The notes under the pieces: model-generated
The model's input: only the letters and a program-made list of their open reading frames with translations
What the model was told of the DNA's origin: nothing
The model's database searches: none
Source of the DNA: Flavobacteriaceae bacterium UBA3179
Lineage (GTDB): Bacteria > Bacteroidota > Bacteroidia > Flavobacteriales > Flavobacteriaceae
Assembly: GCA_002364245.1 (NCBI GenBank)
Contig: DEXR01000041.1
Coordinates: 1-29,511 of the forward strand
Direction of reading: 5' to 3'
DNA: 29,511 bases
Made by a program: the position numbers and the translations under genes
Shown here: positions 23,262 through 29,511 of the stretch, one piece after another
Layout: each line of letters begins with the position of its first letter
How positions within the stretch are numbered: the first letter of the stretch is position 1

Positions 23262-24710
23262 CTAATAATACGTATAACGTCTTACTTCAGCAATATACTT
23301 CGCTAAACGAATTACTTGATGGCTATACCCATATTCGTTATCATACCAAACGTACAACACAGCATTTTTACCGTCTTCGGTAACAATGGTTGCGTTACTA
23401 TCGTAAATGGAAGGGGCAGAAGACCCAACAATATCGCTAGATACTAACTCATTGCTCAATGAATATTTTATTTGTTCAACTAAATCACCTTCTAGGGCAT
23501 ATTTTTTCATAATAGAATTAATACCATCAACAGATGTTTTAGATTCTAATTCTAAGTTTAATATAGCTAAAGATCCATTAGGAACAGGAACCCGGATAGC
23601 GTTTGAAGTCAATTTCCCTTCAAAAGAAGGCAATGCTTTTGAAACTGCTTTTCCAGCACCGGTTTCAGTAATTACCATATTTAGAGCAGCAGCACGACCT
23701 CTTCGGTATTTCTTGTGCATGTTGTCTACCAAGTTCTGGTCGTTAGTGTATGCGTGGATAGTTTCCAAATGTCCGTGCACAACGCCCAATGAATCTTCTA
23801 CGGCCTTTAATACAGGTGTAATAGCGTTTGTAGTACAAGAAGCAGCAGAGAAAATATCAACTGTTTCAGGATTGTGCTCTGTATGGTTTACGCCGTGAAC
23901 GATATTTGGAACACCTTTACCAGGAGCAGTTAATAATACTTTTGCTGCACCTTTAGCCTTTAAGTGCCTTGATAGCGCTTCTTCATCTCTAAAAGCACCT
24001 GTGTTGTCAATAATTAAGGCATCTTCAATACCATAATCGGTATAATTTATGTCTTCAGGGGCGTTTGCCGAAATAATATGAACAGTCGTCCCATTAATCA
24101 CCAATGCTTTGTTGTCTAAATCTACACGAACCGTACCAGGGAAGTCTCCATGAACCGAATCGTTTTGTAATAAAGAAGCTCTTTTTTCTAAAATGGTTTG
24201 GTCAACATTACCACGAACCACAATAGCACGTAAGCGTAGTTGGTTACCTTGACCTGTACGTGTCATCAACTCGCGGGCAAGTAAACGGCCAATACGGCCA
24301 AAACCATAAAGTACGACATCTTTAGGTGAGATGTCTTCTTTTTCTTTTGCATTTTTAAGCTTGTCACTTACAAAAGCAATCGCATTTTCATACTGGTTAT
24401 CCTCAAGGTGATATTCGTAGGTTAGTTTTCCTATATCCAATTTTGCCGGTGGAACATCAAGCGTTTTAATGGCTTGAGCTATTTCAACTGAATCAAAAAT
24501 AGAGATCGGTTTTTGTACAAATTCGCCCGCGTATTCGTGAAGGTTTAAAATTTCACTTACGTTACGATCAATTAATTGGTTGCGGAAAAGAACTAACTCA
24601 ATAGATTTGTCGTACCAAAGGTCACTAACAATCTTAATAAATTCTACGGAAGCCTTACGGCGGTCAGTTTGAAAAGAAAGCTCTTTTTCATAAACTTCAT
24701 CAAAGCTCAT
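23262..24710 (-). CDS. gap: Glyceraldehyde-3-phosphate dehydrogenase, long form
   Basis: A 482-residue enzyme for the oxidation of glyceraldehyde-3-phosphate to 1,3-bisphosphoglycerate or the reverse. About 130 helical residues (NEVYEKEL-like start through DISPKD) precede a standard GAPDH: GFGRIG at 136-141, SAASCTTNAITP with catalytic Cys292, THE-type HAYTNDQNLVD, RRGRAAALNMV and YDNEYGYSHQV. This length defines a separate class of GAPDH found in Bacteroidota and some Gammaproteobacteria. Where classical NAD enzymes have an Asp after the second strand, this one reads AIVVRGNVDQT (162-172) with Arg166-Gly167, suggesting NADP use or a gluconeogenic role. This is inference. Strong promoter at 24743-24750 and terminator after. 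Confidence 0.94.
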   Translation of the reverse strand: MSFDEVYEKELSFQTDRRKASVEFIKIVSDLWYDKSIELVLFRNQLIDRNVSEILNLHEYAGEFVQKPISIFDSVEIAQAIKTLDVPPAKLDIGKLTYEYHLEDNQYENAIAFVSDKLKNAKEKEDISPKDVVLYGFGRIGRLLARELMTRTGQGNQLRLRAIVVRGNVDQTILEKRASLLQNDSVHGDFPGTVRVDLDNKALVINGTTVHIISANAPEDINYTDYGIEDALIIDNTGAFRDEEALSRHLKAKGAAKVLLTAPGKGVPNIVHGVNHTEHNPETVDIFSAASCTTNAITPVLKAVEDSLGVVHGHLETIHAYTNDQNLVDNMHKKYRRGRAAALNMVITETGAGKAVSKALPSFEGKLTSNAIRVPVPNGSLAILNLELESKTSVDGINSIMKKYALEGDLVEQIKYSLSNELVSSDIVGSSAPSIYDSNATIVTEDGKNAVLYVWYDNEYGYSHQVIRLAKYIAEVRRYTYY

Positions 24711-24742
24711 GGTTGTGTTGTTTAAGGGTTTAAAAATCGGTG

Positions 24743-24750
24743 CAAAAATA
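24743..24750 (-). promoter_or_regulatory. -7 element of the GAPDH promoter
   Basis: TATTTTTG on the minus strand, followed by CACC. The rplS promoter has the same TATTTTTGCACC. The -33 region is not well conserved. Leader about 25-30 nt. Confidence 0.55.
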
Positions 24751-24787
24751 AGTATTTTCTTCGGTATGCGGAAGTTAATATTAACCT

Positions 24788-24836
24788 AAAAAGAACACCC
24801 CTTGATACACGAGGTTTTGCAAGGGGTGTTCTTTTT
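24788..24836. terminator. Strong terminator after the HtrA gene
   Basis: Perfect 17-bp stem AAAAAGAACACCCCTTG (24788-24804) and CAAGGGGTGTTCTTTTT (24820-24836) with a 15-nt loop, the strongest hairpin in the window. It lies 15 nt after the minus-strand htrA stop. Confidence 0.9.
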
Positions 24837-24851
24837 AAAATTATTAAAATA

Positions 24852-26252
24852 TTATCTAAAAATAAACGAATTTAACTCACCGCGTTGATTTACAAAGGTC
24901 ATCTTAATAGGTGCATTGTAATCTCGGTTGCTCATAATACGTTTTGCATCGTCAATATCTTCAATTTTTTCATCGTTTATTTTAGTGATGATGATACCTT
25001 CTAGATTGTATCGAGCCATGTCTTTGCTCAATGCTTTTGAAACAATAACCCCATTATTAACACCTCTTTGTTTTAGAAGGGCTGAATTTGCATTCCTCAC
25101 TTCCAATCCAAGGTCATCAATTTCAAATGTTTCTAGTTTAACCAGGGTTACAGGAATGTGTTTTTCTTTTCCATTTCGCAATACGGTAACATCAACCACG
25201 TCGTTAGGGCGTTTAGAACCTAAGTAGCCTGATAAATCTGAAAACTTACTCACCGAGAGGTTATCTAGTTTTTTAATGACATCACCTTTCTTTAATCCGC
25301 TTTTATCGGCACCGCTTCCTTTTTCTATACTTCCTACATAAACTCCTTGAGTTTCATCTATTCCTAGATCTTTAGCAATATTTGTATTTAAAGATCTACC
25401 TGCAATACCTAAAATTGCACGTTGTACATCACCAAATTCCATAATATCTTCAATTACCTTTCGAGCATTGTTTGATGGCACTGCAAAGGAATACCCTACA
25501 TACGATCCGGTTTCCGAAGTAATCGCAGTATTAATCCCTACTAATTCACCACGTACATTTACCAAGGCTCCACCACTGTTTCCACGGTTTACGGCAGCAT
25601 CGGTCTGAATGAAAGACTGTGGGTTTCGGTCAAATTGATTTAAATCGCGTGCTTTGGCGCTAATAATTCCAGCTGTGACGGTAGAATTTAAATTAAAAGG
25701 ATTACCAACAGCCAGTACCCATTCTCCAATTTTTACATTGTTAGAATCTCCAAAAGGAATAAACGGAAGCTCGTCATCGGCATCTACTTTTAATAAAGCA
25801 ATATCGGTTTTGGGGTCAGTACCAATCAATTCAGCTTTATATATTTTATTATTATTTAAGGTAACTTCCAGTTCTGCCGCATTCGCTATTACGTGGTTGT
25901 TGGTTATGATATAACCATCTGGCGAAATAATAACACCACTTCCGGCACCAACTACTGCGCGGGGTTGGCCTCCACCGTTAAAATATTCCATCAAATTGGT
26001 AGGTTGTCTGCTAATGGTAGTGTTTTTTACGTGAACAACAGCGTGTACCGTTTTTTCTGCAGCTTCGGTAAAATCTGCGTTTGTACTACTAACGGGTGTA
26101 TTAGAAAAGTTTGTTGGTATAAAGTTATTGGGACTTTCCTGTGAAGTGGTCACGGCAATTTCTTGGTTAGGTTGAACGAAGTACTTGTAGCCTCCTAATG
26201 TAACTGCGCCGGCAAACAGCGCAACAGCTACTAATCTAATTGTCTGTTTCAT
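24852..26252 (-). CDS. HtrA/Deg-family periplasmic serine protease with two PDZ domains
   Basis: A 466-residue envelope quality-control protease. A hydrophobic N-terminus (signal peptide or anchor, about 1-26) and a low-complexity linker lead to a trypsin-like domain with complete catalytic triad: His120 (IITNNHVIAN), Asp150 (KTDIALLKV) and Ser226 (NRGNSGGALV). PDZ1 (about 275-365) contains LGIAGRSLN and GSGADKSGLKKGDVI. PDZ2 (about 375-460) contains GVIVSKALSKDMARYNLEG and IEDIDDAKRIMS. Length and layout equal DegP/DegQ. It degrades or refolds damaged periplasmic proteins. Divergent from dapF across a 130-bp region that carries a 12-bp palindrome (26305-26316). Ends at a very strong terminator. 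Confidence 0.94.
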   Translation of the reverse strand: MKQTIRLVAVALFAGAVTLGGYKYFVQPNQEIAVTTSQESPNNFIPTNFSNTPVSSTNADFTEAAEKTVHAVVHVKNTTISRQPTNLMEYFNGGGQPRAVVGAGSGVIISPDGYIITNNHVIANAAELEVTLNNNKIYKAELIGTDPKTDIALLKVDADDELPFIPFGDSNNVKIGEWVLAVGNPFNLNSTVTAGIISAKARDLNQFDRNPQSFIQTDAAVNRGNSGGALVNVRGELVGINTAITSETGSYVGYSFAVPSNNARKVIEDIMEFGDVQRAILGIAGRSLNTNIAKDLGIDETQGVYVGSIEKGSGADKSGLKKGDVIKKLDNLSVSKFSDLSGYLGSKRPNDVVDVTVLRNGKEKHIPVTLVKLETFEIDDLGLEVRNANSALLKQRGVNNGVIVSKALSKDMARYNLEGIIITKINDEKIEDIDDAKRIMSNRDYNAPIKMTFVNQRGELNSFIFR

Positions 26253-26304
26253 TTTAAACTATTTTTTATTATTTACTAACATGATAAAAGACGATTATAT
26301 TTTT

Positions 26305-26316
26305 CTGAAATTTCAG
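26305..26316. promoter_or_regulatory. 12-bp palindrome in the htrA-dapF divergent region
   Basis: CTGAAATTTCAG is a perfect inverted repeat midway between the divergent starts, a plausible regulator site. Part of it recurs at the dapF start codon, so it could equally be a by-product of that short duplication. Confidence 0.3.
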
Positions 26317-26369
26317 TTTTAACGTGTATTTAACAAGAATTAACTATACTATAGCGAAAAAGCTTTTAG

Positions 26370-26377
26370 TACCTTTG
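26370..26377 (+). promoter_or_regulatory. -7 element of the dapF promoter
   Basis: TACCTTTG is an exact TAnnTTTG match ending only five bases before the dapF ATG at 26383. Transcription would start at or within a few bases of the ATG, so the message should be leaderless or nearly so. No good -33 box is visible. Confidence 0.5.
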
Positions 26378-26382
26378 TCGCC

Positions 26383-27156
26383 ATGAAATTTCAGTTTTTT
26401 AAATATCAAGGAACCGGTAACGATTTTGTCTTGATTGATAACCGTCAATCTGTTTTATCCAAAAATGATACCAAACTGATTGCTAGACTTTGTGACCGAA
26501 AATTTGGCATCGGAGCTGATGGATTAATCCTCTTGGAAAACCATCCTACAGCAGATTTTAAAATGGTGTATTTTAATGCCGATGGAAACGAAAGTTCTAT
26601 GTGCGGCAATGGAGGAAGATGTATTGTCCATTTTGCAAATCATTTAGGCATTATTGAAGGTAGTACAAAATTTGAAGCCATAGACGGAATGCACACCGCA
26701 ACAATTGAAAACGATACCGTTTCGTTGAAAATGAACGATGTTTCAGAAATTGAAATGAATGACAATTATCTTTTTCTGAATACAGGTTCGCCACACCATG
26801 TGGAGTTGGTTGACAATATTTCAGCTTTTGATGTATTTTCAGAAGGAAGAAAACTTCGGAATGAAACATATGGAAAAGAAGGAGCCAACATCAACTTTGT
26901 AGAACAACTTTCAGAAAACACTTTTTCCGTTAGAACATACGAACGGGGCGTGGAAGATGAAACCTTGTCTTGCGGCACGGGTGTTACAGCCGTTGCTATT
27001 GCAATGCATAAAAAAGATTTTACAAAGAGTTATACTGTACAGTTAGTAACCCCAGGAGGAAATCTTTCAGTAACATTTGAAAATAGTAAAGATGGATATA
27101 CCAATGTCCATTTACAAGGTCCTGCCACTATGGTTTTTAAAGGAGAATGGGAATGA
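26383..27156 (+). CDS. dapF: Diaminopimelate epimerase
   Basis: This 257-residue enzyme converts LL- to meso-diaminopimelate, needed for lysine and peptidoglycan. Both catalytic cysteines are present: Cys74 in NADGNESSMCGNGGRC and Cys197 in ETLSCGTGVTA. The N-terminal KYQGTGNDFVLIDN and the CDRKFGIGADGL segment are classic. Length is slightly short of the 270-280 typical of proteobacteria but normal for Bacteroidota. It begins a three-gene plus-strand unit dapF-GNAT-mltG with overlapping ends, linking precursor synthesis and glycan-strand termination. Confidence 0.96.
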   Translation: MKFQFFKYQGTGNDFVLIDNRQSVLSKNDTKLIARLCDRKFGIGADGLILLENHPTADFKMVYFNADGNESSMCGNGGRCIVHFANHLGIIEGSTKFEAIDGMHTATIENDTVSLKMNDVSEIEMNDNYLFLNTGSPHHVELVDNISAFDVFSEGRKLRNETYGKEGANINFVEQLSENTFSVRTYERGVEDETLSCGTGVTAVAIAMHKKDFTKSYTVQLVTPGGNLSVTFENSKDGYTNVHLQGPATMVFKGEWE

Positions 27157-27686
27157 CAACATTAAAAGGAAAAAAAATATACCTTCGAGCTCTTGAAAGT
27201 TCAGACTTAGATTTTCTTTATCTATTGGAGAATGATGAGAACGGATGGGAGGTAAGCAACACCACAACACCCTATTCCAAGCATATTTTACAGCAATATT
27301 TGGATAATGCCCATCGGGATATTTACGATGTAAAACAACTGCGATTAGTTATATGCACTATTGAAAAGGAAGATGCTATTGGCTTTGTAGATCTATTCGA
27401 TTTTGACCCTAAACACAGTAGGTCAGGGGTTGGTGTTATTATCTTTTCAGAAGAAAATAAAGGCAAAGGCTACGCTTTTGAAGCCTTACAATTAATTAGC
27501 CAATATGCAGTAAAACACTTGAACATTCACCAGTTGTATGCTAATATTACCGAAGACAATACACAAAGTATAAAACTTTTTAAAAAAGCTGGTTATACCG
27601 AAAGTGGTATAAAAAAAGATTGGATCAGGTCTGGAAAAAACTATAAAAATGAACTATTTTATCAATTAATTCACGATGTATATTAA
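27153..27686 (+). CDS. GNAT family N-acetyltransferase (RimJ/SpeG-like)
   Basis: A GNAT of 177 residues from ATG 27153, which overlaps the dapF stop as ATGA; a second ATG in frame at 27147 would add two residues. The start TTLKGKKIYLRALESSDLDF is typical of the Acetyltransf_3 branch. The acetyl-CoA loop is SEENKGKGYAFEAL around residue 103-116, and NTQSIKLFKKAGYTESGIKK closes the domain. The branch includes ribosomal-protein and spermidine acetyltransferases; the real substrate is unknown. Its position between dapF and mltG is common in related genomes and hints at a cell-wall or lysine link, but only weakly. Confidence 0.88.
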   Translation: MTTLKGKKIYLRALESSDLDFLYLLENDENGWEVSNTTTPYSKHILQQYLDNAHRDIYDVKQLRLVICTIEKEDAIGFVDLFDFDPKHSRSGVGVIIFSEENKGKGYAFEALQLISQYAVKHLNIHQLYANITEDNTQSIKLFKKAGYTESGIKKDWIRSGKNYKNELFYQLIHDVY

Positions 27687-28719
27687 AAAAATATTACTGG
27701 CCGTTGTTCTTTTAGGCTTAGTTGCTATGGGCGGATTTGCTTGGTATGTTTACAGCACCGTCTTTGCGCCCAACACAGCTTTCAACAATGAACAGGCCCA
27801 TATCTATATCCCTACCGATGCTACCTATCAAGATGTGGTTTCGGAACTGGAACCATTATTAAAAGATATGGACGACTTTACTGCTGTTGCTCAAAAGAAG
27901 GAATATGCCAGCAACATAAAAGCGGGACATTTTATCATTAAAAAAGGGATGAACAATAATGATATTATCAATACAATCCGCAGTAAAAATATACCTATTA
28001 AAGTAAAATTTAATAATCAAGAGCGTATTGAAGACCTGGCGGGAAACATTGCTAGACAGATTGAAGCCGATAGTTTGTCTTTGTTGAAGGCAATGAAAGA
28101 TTCCGTTTTCTTAAAAGAAGCTGGGCAAACTGACGCTACTGCGTTGGTATTATATATCCCTAATACTTATGAATTTTACTGGAACAGCAGTGCAGAAACT
28201 TTCCGTGACCGTATGAAAACAGAATATAACCGCTTTTGGAATGAAACCCGAACCCAAAAAGCCAAAAAATTAAATTTAACACCTGCCGAAGTAATGTCTT
28301 TAGCGGCAATAGTTCAAAAAGAAACCGCAAAAGTAGAAGAACGACCTCGAGTTGCTGGTGTATATGTAAATAGATTGGAGCGTGGCATGCCCTTACAAGC
28401 AGACCCAACAGTGATTTATGCAAAGAAACGTGCCGAGAACGATTTTGACCAAATTATAAAACGGGTGTTGTACAAAGATTTAGAGTTGGACTCGCCTTAC
28501 AACACGTATAAAAATACTGGAGTTCCCCCAGGGCCAATTGCCATGCCCGATATTTCCTCTATTGATGCTGTGTTAAATTATGAAGACCATGACTATTATT
28601 ATTTTGTGGCAGATACGCAGCGTTTTGGTTATCACAAATTTGCAAAAACATTAGCACAGCACAACCGCAACAAAGCTGAATATGTACGTTGGATTTCACA
28701 GCAAGGGGTAAACAGATAA
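27676..28719 (+). CDS. mltG: Endolytic murein transglycosylase MltG (YceG-like)
   Basis: A 347-residue inner-membrane enzyme that cleaves nascent glycan strands and sets their length. One N-terminal helix (about 5-27) anchors it. A LysM-like segment follows (HIYIPTDATYQDVVSELEP; IKAGHFIIKKGMNNNDIIN). The YceG catalytic region begins at YIPNTYEFYWNSSAE, with AAIVQKETAKVEERPRVAGVY holding the catalytic Glu (Glu216, aligned with the E. coli active-site Glu), then MPLQADPTVIYA and SPYNTYKNTGVPPGPI. All motifs are intact. It overlaps the GNAT gene by 11 nt and ends at a clear terminator. Confidence 0.95.
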   Translation: MYIKKILLAVVLLGLVAMGGFAWYVYSTVFAPNTAFNNEQAHIYIPTDATYQDVVSELEPLLKDMDDFTAVAQKKEYASNIKAGHFIIKKGMNNNDIINTIRSKNIPIKVKFNNQERIEDLAGNIARQIEADSLSLLKAMKDSVFLKEAGQTDATALVLYIPNTYEFYWNSSAETFRDRMKTEYNRFWNETRTQKAKKLNLTPAEVMSLAAIVQKETAKVEERPRVAGVYVNRLERGMPLQADPTVIYAKKRAENDFDQIIKRVLYKDLELDSPYNTYKNTGVPPGPIAMPDISSIDAVLNYEDHDYYYFVADTQRFGYHKFAKTLAQHNRNKAEYVRWISQQGVNR

Positions 28720-28740
28720 TATTTCTTAATTGTATTCAAG

Positions 28741-28775
28741 GTCCAGTTTTGTTTTTCAGAACTGGACTTTTTTTT
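28741..28775 (+). terminator. Terminator of the dapF-GNAT-mltG unit
   Basis: Stem GTCCAGTT (28741-28748) and AACTGGAC (28760-28767), 11-nt loop, then eight T. It lies 22 nt after the mltG stop. Confidence 0.9.
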
Positions 28776-29024
28776 GTTAAACCTTTTTAAAACAAGGGGT
28801 TAAAGAATGTTAATTCATCTACAAACACTACATATCATCTTATATTCGTAGTTGTTGAACATCGTTTTCAGCAAGGAATAAGAAATGAACGCTCTTTGAT
28901 ATACAGATTTCATAGAACTTATGGCTGGCACACTATTTGTTAAGTGGGTGCCTGAACTTAAGGCTATTACGCTTACACACGAAGTGTAAGTGCAATAATT
29001 ATAAATTTTAAAACTAAGTAAAAC
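28776..29024 (+). other. Long structured leader of the last gene
   Basis: Between the mltG terminator and the next ATG lie about 250 nt with ordered features. There is a weak -7-like TATATTCG (28841-28848) and a 4-codon ORF (28885-28899). Its middle, GCTCTTTGAT (28891-28900), resembles an rRNA boxA. The 22-codon ORF at 28921-28989 follows. Two hairpins are visible: GGCACAC with GTGGGTGCC (28927-28952) and CTTACAC with GTGTAAG (28972-28990). No Shine-Dalgarno sequence is present. Confidence 0.4.
28921..28989 (+). CDS. Possible 22-residue leader peptide
   Basis: A short ATG-initiated ORF reading MAGTLFVKWVPELKAITL, then THEV and TAA. Its stop lies inside the right arm of the CTTACAC/GTGTAAG hairpin, 35 nt before the start of the next gene. 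Ribosomes translating it would open that hairpin, the usual logic of a leader peptide. Could also be chance; no homologue is known to me and no recurring regulatory codons are obvious. Confidence 0.25.
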   Translation: MAGTLFVKWVPELKAITLTHEV

Positions 29025-29511
29025 ATGAGAAAACGTTTTATGAAATTGTCTGTGCTACTGCTTGTAACACTATTTTGTGTTACAGGGTTTTCCTCGAAAG
29101 AAGAAATGAAATACAGTAGTTCTATATTTACTACAGACGTCATGGGAGCATCATCTTATGTTCCTTTTGACTTTGAAGTAAATATGAATCCCCAACAGAA
29201 TATTCCCTTTGTTGGGAAGTCGTACCTTGGCTTTTGTGAAGACCTCGGCTTTAGTGAAAGCAGTGGTAATTACAAGGCTGTAAATAGGTTAGGTTATTTG
29301 GGAAAATACCAGTTTGGTTGGTCTGCCCTTAATTGGGTAGGTATTCATAATAAACGAAAATTTTTAAACTCCCCTTTGTTACAGGAAAAAGCGTTTGAAG
29401 CGTTGATTTCCAAAAACAAGTGGGTACTTAAAGATTATATTACTGAATATGACGGCCAAATAATAGATGGTATTAAAGTAACCGAGTCTGGCTTAGTAGC
29501 AGCAGCCCATT
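29025..29511 (+). CDS. Secreted lysozyme-like/lytic transglycosylase-like protein, 3' end outside window
   Basis: The first 162 codons of a gene cut by the right edge. MRKRFMKLSVLLLVTLFCVTG is a signal peptide or lipoprotein-like start (Cys18, but without a good lipobox). After a polar linker, residues 60-105 carry FVGKSYLGFCEDLGFSESSG and NYKAVNRLGYLGKYQFGWSA. The Glu-Ser-Ser-Gly-Asn-Tyr followed by Gly-Lys-Tyr-Gln-Phe-Gly pattern is that of goose-type/VirB1/Rpf-like lysozyme folds, where the Glu is catalytic. Then FLNSPLLQEKAFEALI as in the next helices. It likely cuts peptidoglycan in the periplasm, fitting its position after mltG. Related flavobacterial proteins often end in LysM repeats, which cannot be checked here. 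Confidence 0.7.
   Translation, partial: MRKRFMKLSVLLLVTLFCVTGFSSKEEMKYSSSIFTTDVMGASSYVPFDFEVNMNPQQNIPFVGKSYLGFCEDLGFSESSGNYKAVNRLGYLGKYQFGWSALNWVGIHNKRKFLNSPLLQEKAFEALISKNKWVLKDYITEYDGQIIDGIKVTESGLVAAAH

Noticed and set aside
23407..23898. 163-codon open frame on the plus strand inside the GAPDH gene
   Set aside because: Fully antisense to a strongly supported enzyme, with no recognisable domain. Long antisense frames are expected opposite well-biased coding sequence.
1..29511. CRISPR arrays, tRNA or rRNA genes
   Set aside because: No regularly spaced direct repeats of CRISPR size, no cloverleaf with TTCRA arm, and no conserved rRNA blocks were recognised on either strand. Reading by eye cannot exclude a very divergent tRNA.

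Overview
The window looks like a chromosomal segment of a marine-type Flavobacteriaceae bacterium (Bacteroidota). The evidence is AT-rich DNA, A-rich translation starts without Shine-Dalgarno sequences, and recurrent Bacteroidota promoter elements (TTG or TTTA, a 17-19 nt gap, then TAnnTTTG, here mostly TATTTTTG). It also carries typical families: a PorV/PorQ-type barrel, a DUF4105 membrane protein, the long form of GAPDH, and tightly overlapping polysaccharide genes. No rRNA, tRNA, CRISPR array, transposase or phage gene was seen.

Layout. (1) Bases 1-7677 (+) are the end of an exopolysaccharide or capsule cluster: two GT2 and three GT4 glycosyltransferases, a Wzy/WaaL-like O-antigen polymerase/ligase, and a polyprenyl-phosphate glycosyl-1-phosphate transferase. 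Several of these genes overlap by 4-38 nt. A heptamer repeat tract follows. (2) 7736-13000 holds envelope and housekeeping genes: DUF4105 protein (-), PorV-like barrel (-), pssA (+), a zinc alcohol dehydrogenase (+) and lptB (-). (3) 12998-13574 has no protein gene but holds a candidate structured small RNA with its own promoter and terminator. (4) rplS (13575-13925, -) and trmD (21970-22647, -), often neighbours in bacteria, are separated here by about 8 kb of same-strand accessory genes. These are a periplasmic-TPR histidine kinase with a LytTR response regulator, two SnoaL-like proteins, a Rid-family lipoprotein, a secreted cupin, a secreted protein with a duplicated alpha/beta fold, an extended SDR and a small helical protein. 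(5) 22700-28719 is conserved core: GNAT, long GAPDH, HtrA/Deg protease, then dapF-GNAT-mltG (+). (6) The window ends inside a lysozyme-like secreted protein (+) preceded by a long leader with a 22-codon ORF and hairpins.

How it fits together. Region 1 would build lipid-linked sugar repeat units at the inner membrane and polymerise or ligate them. lptB powers LPS export, pssA makes phospholipid, mltG and the last gene act on peptidoglycan, and dapF supplies the meso-DAP precursor, so much of the window concerns the envelope. The most interesting part is the trmD-rplS interval. A TPR-sensor kinase and LytTR regulator pair sits directly upstream of a tandem 21-bp-spaced repeat, the usual geometry of a LytTR operator. 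Downstream lies a run of mostly exported small-ligand-fold proteins, suggesting a regulated periplasmic pathway handling an unknown small molecule. That function is inference.

Several genes here (O-antigen ligase, DUF4105, PorV-like) lack an ATG at the position the protein and promoter evidence points to, so automated starts for them should be distrusted.
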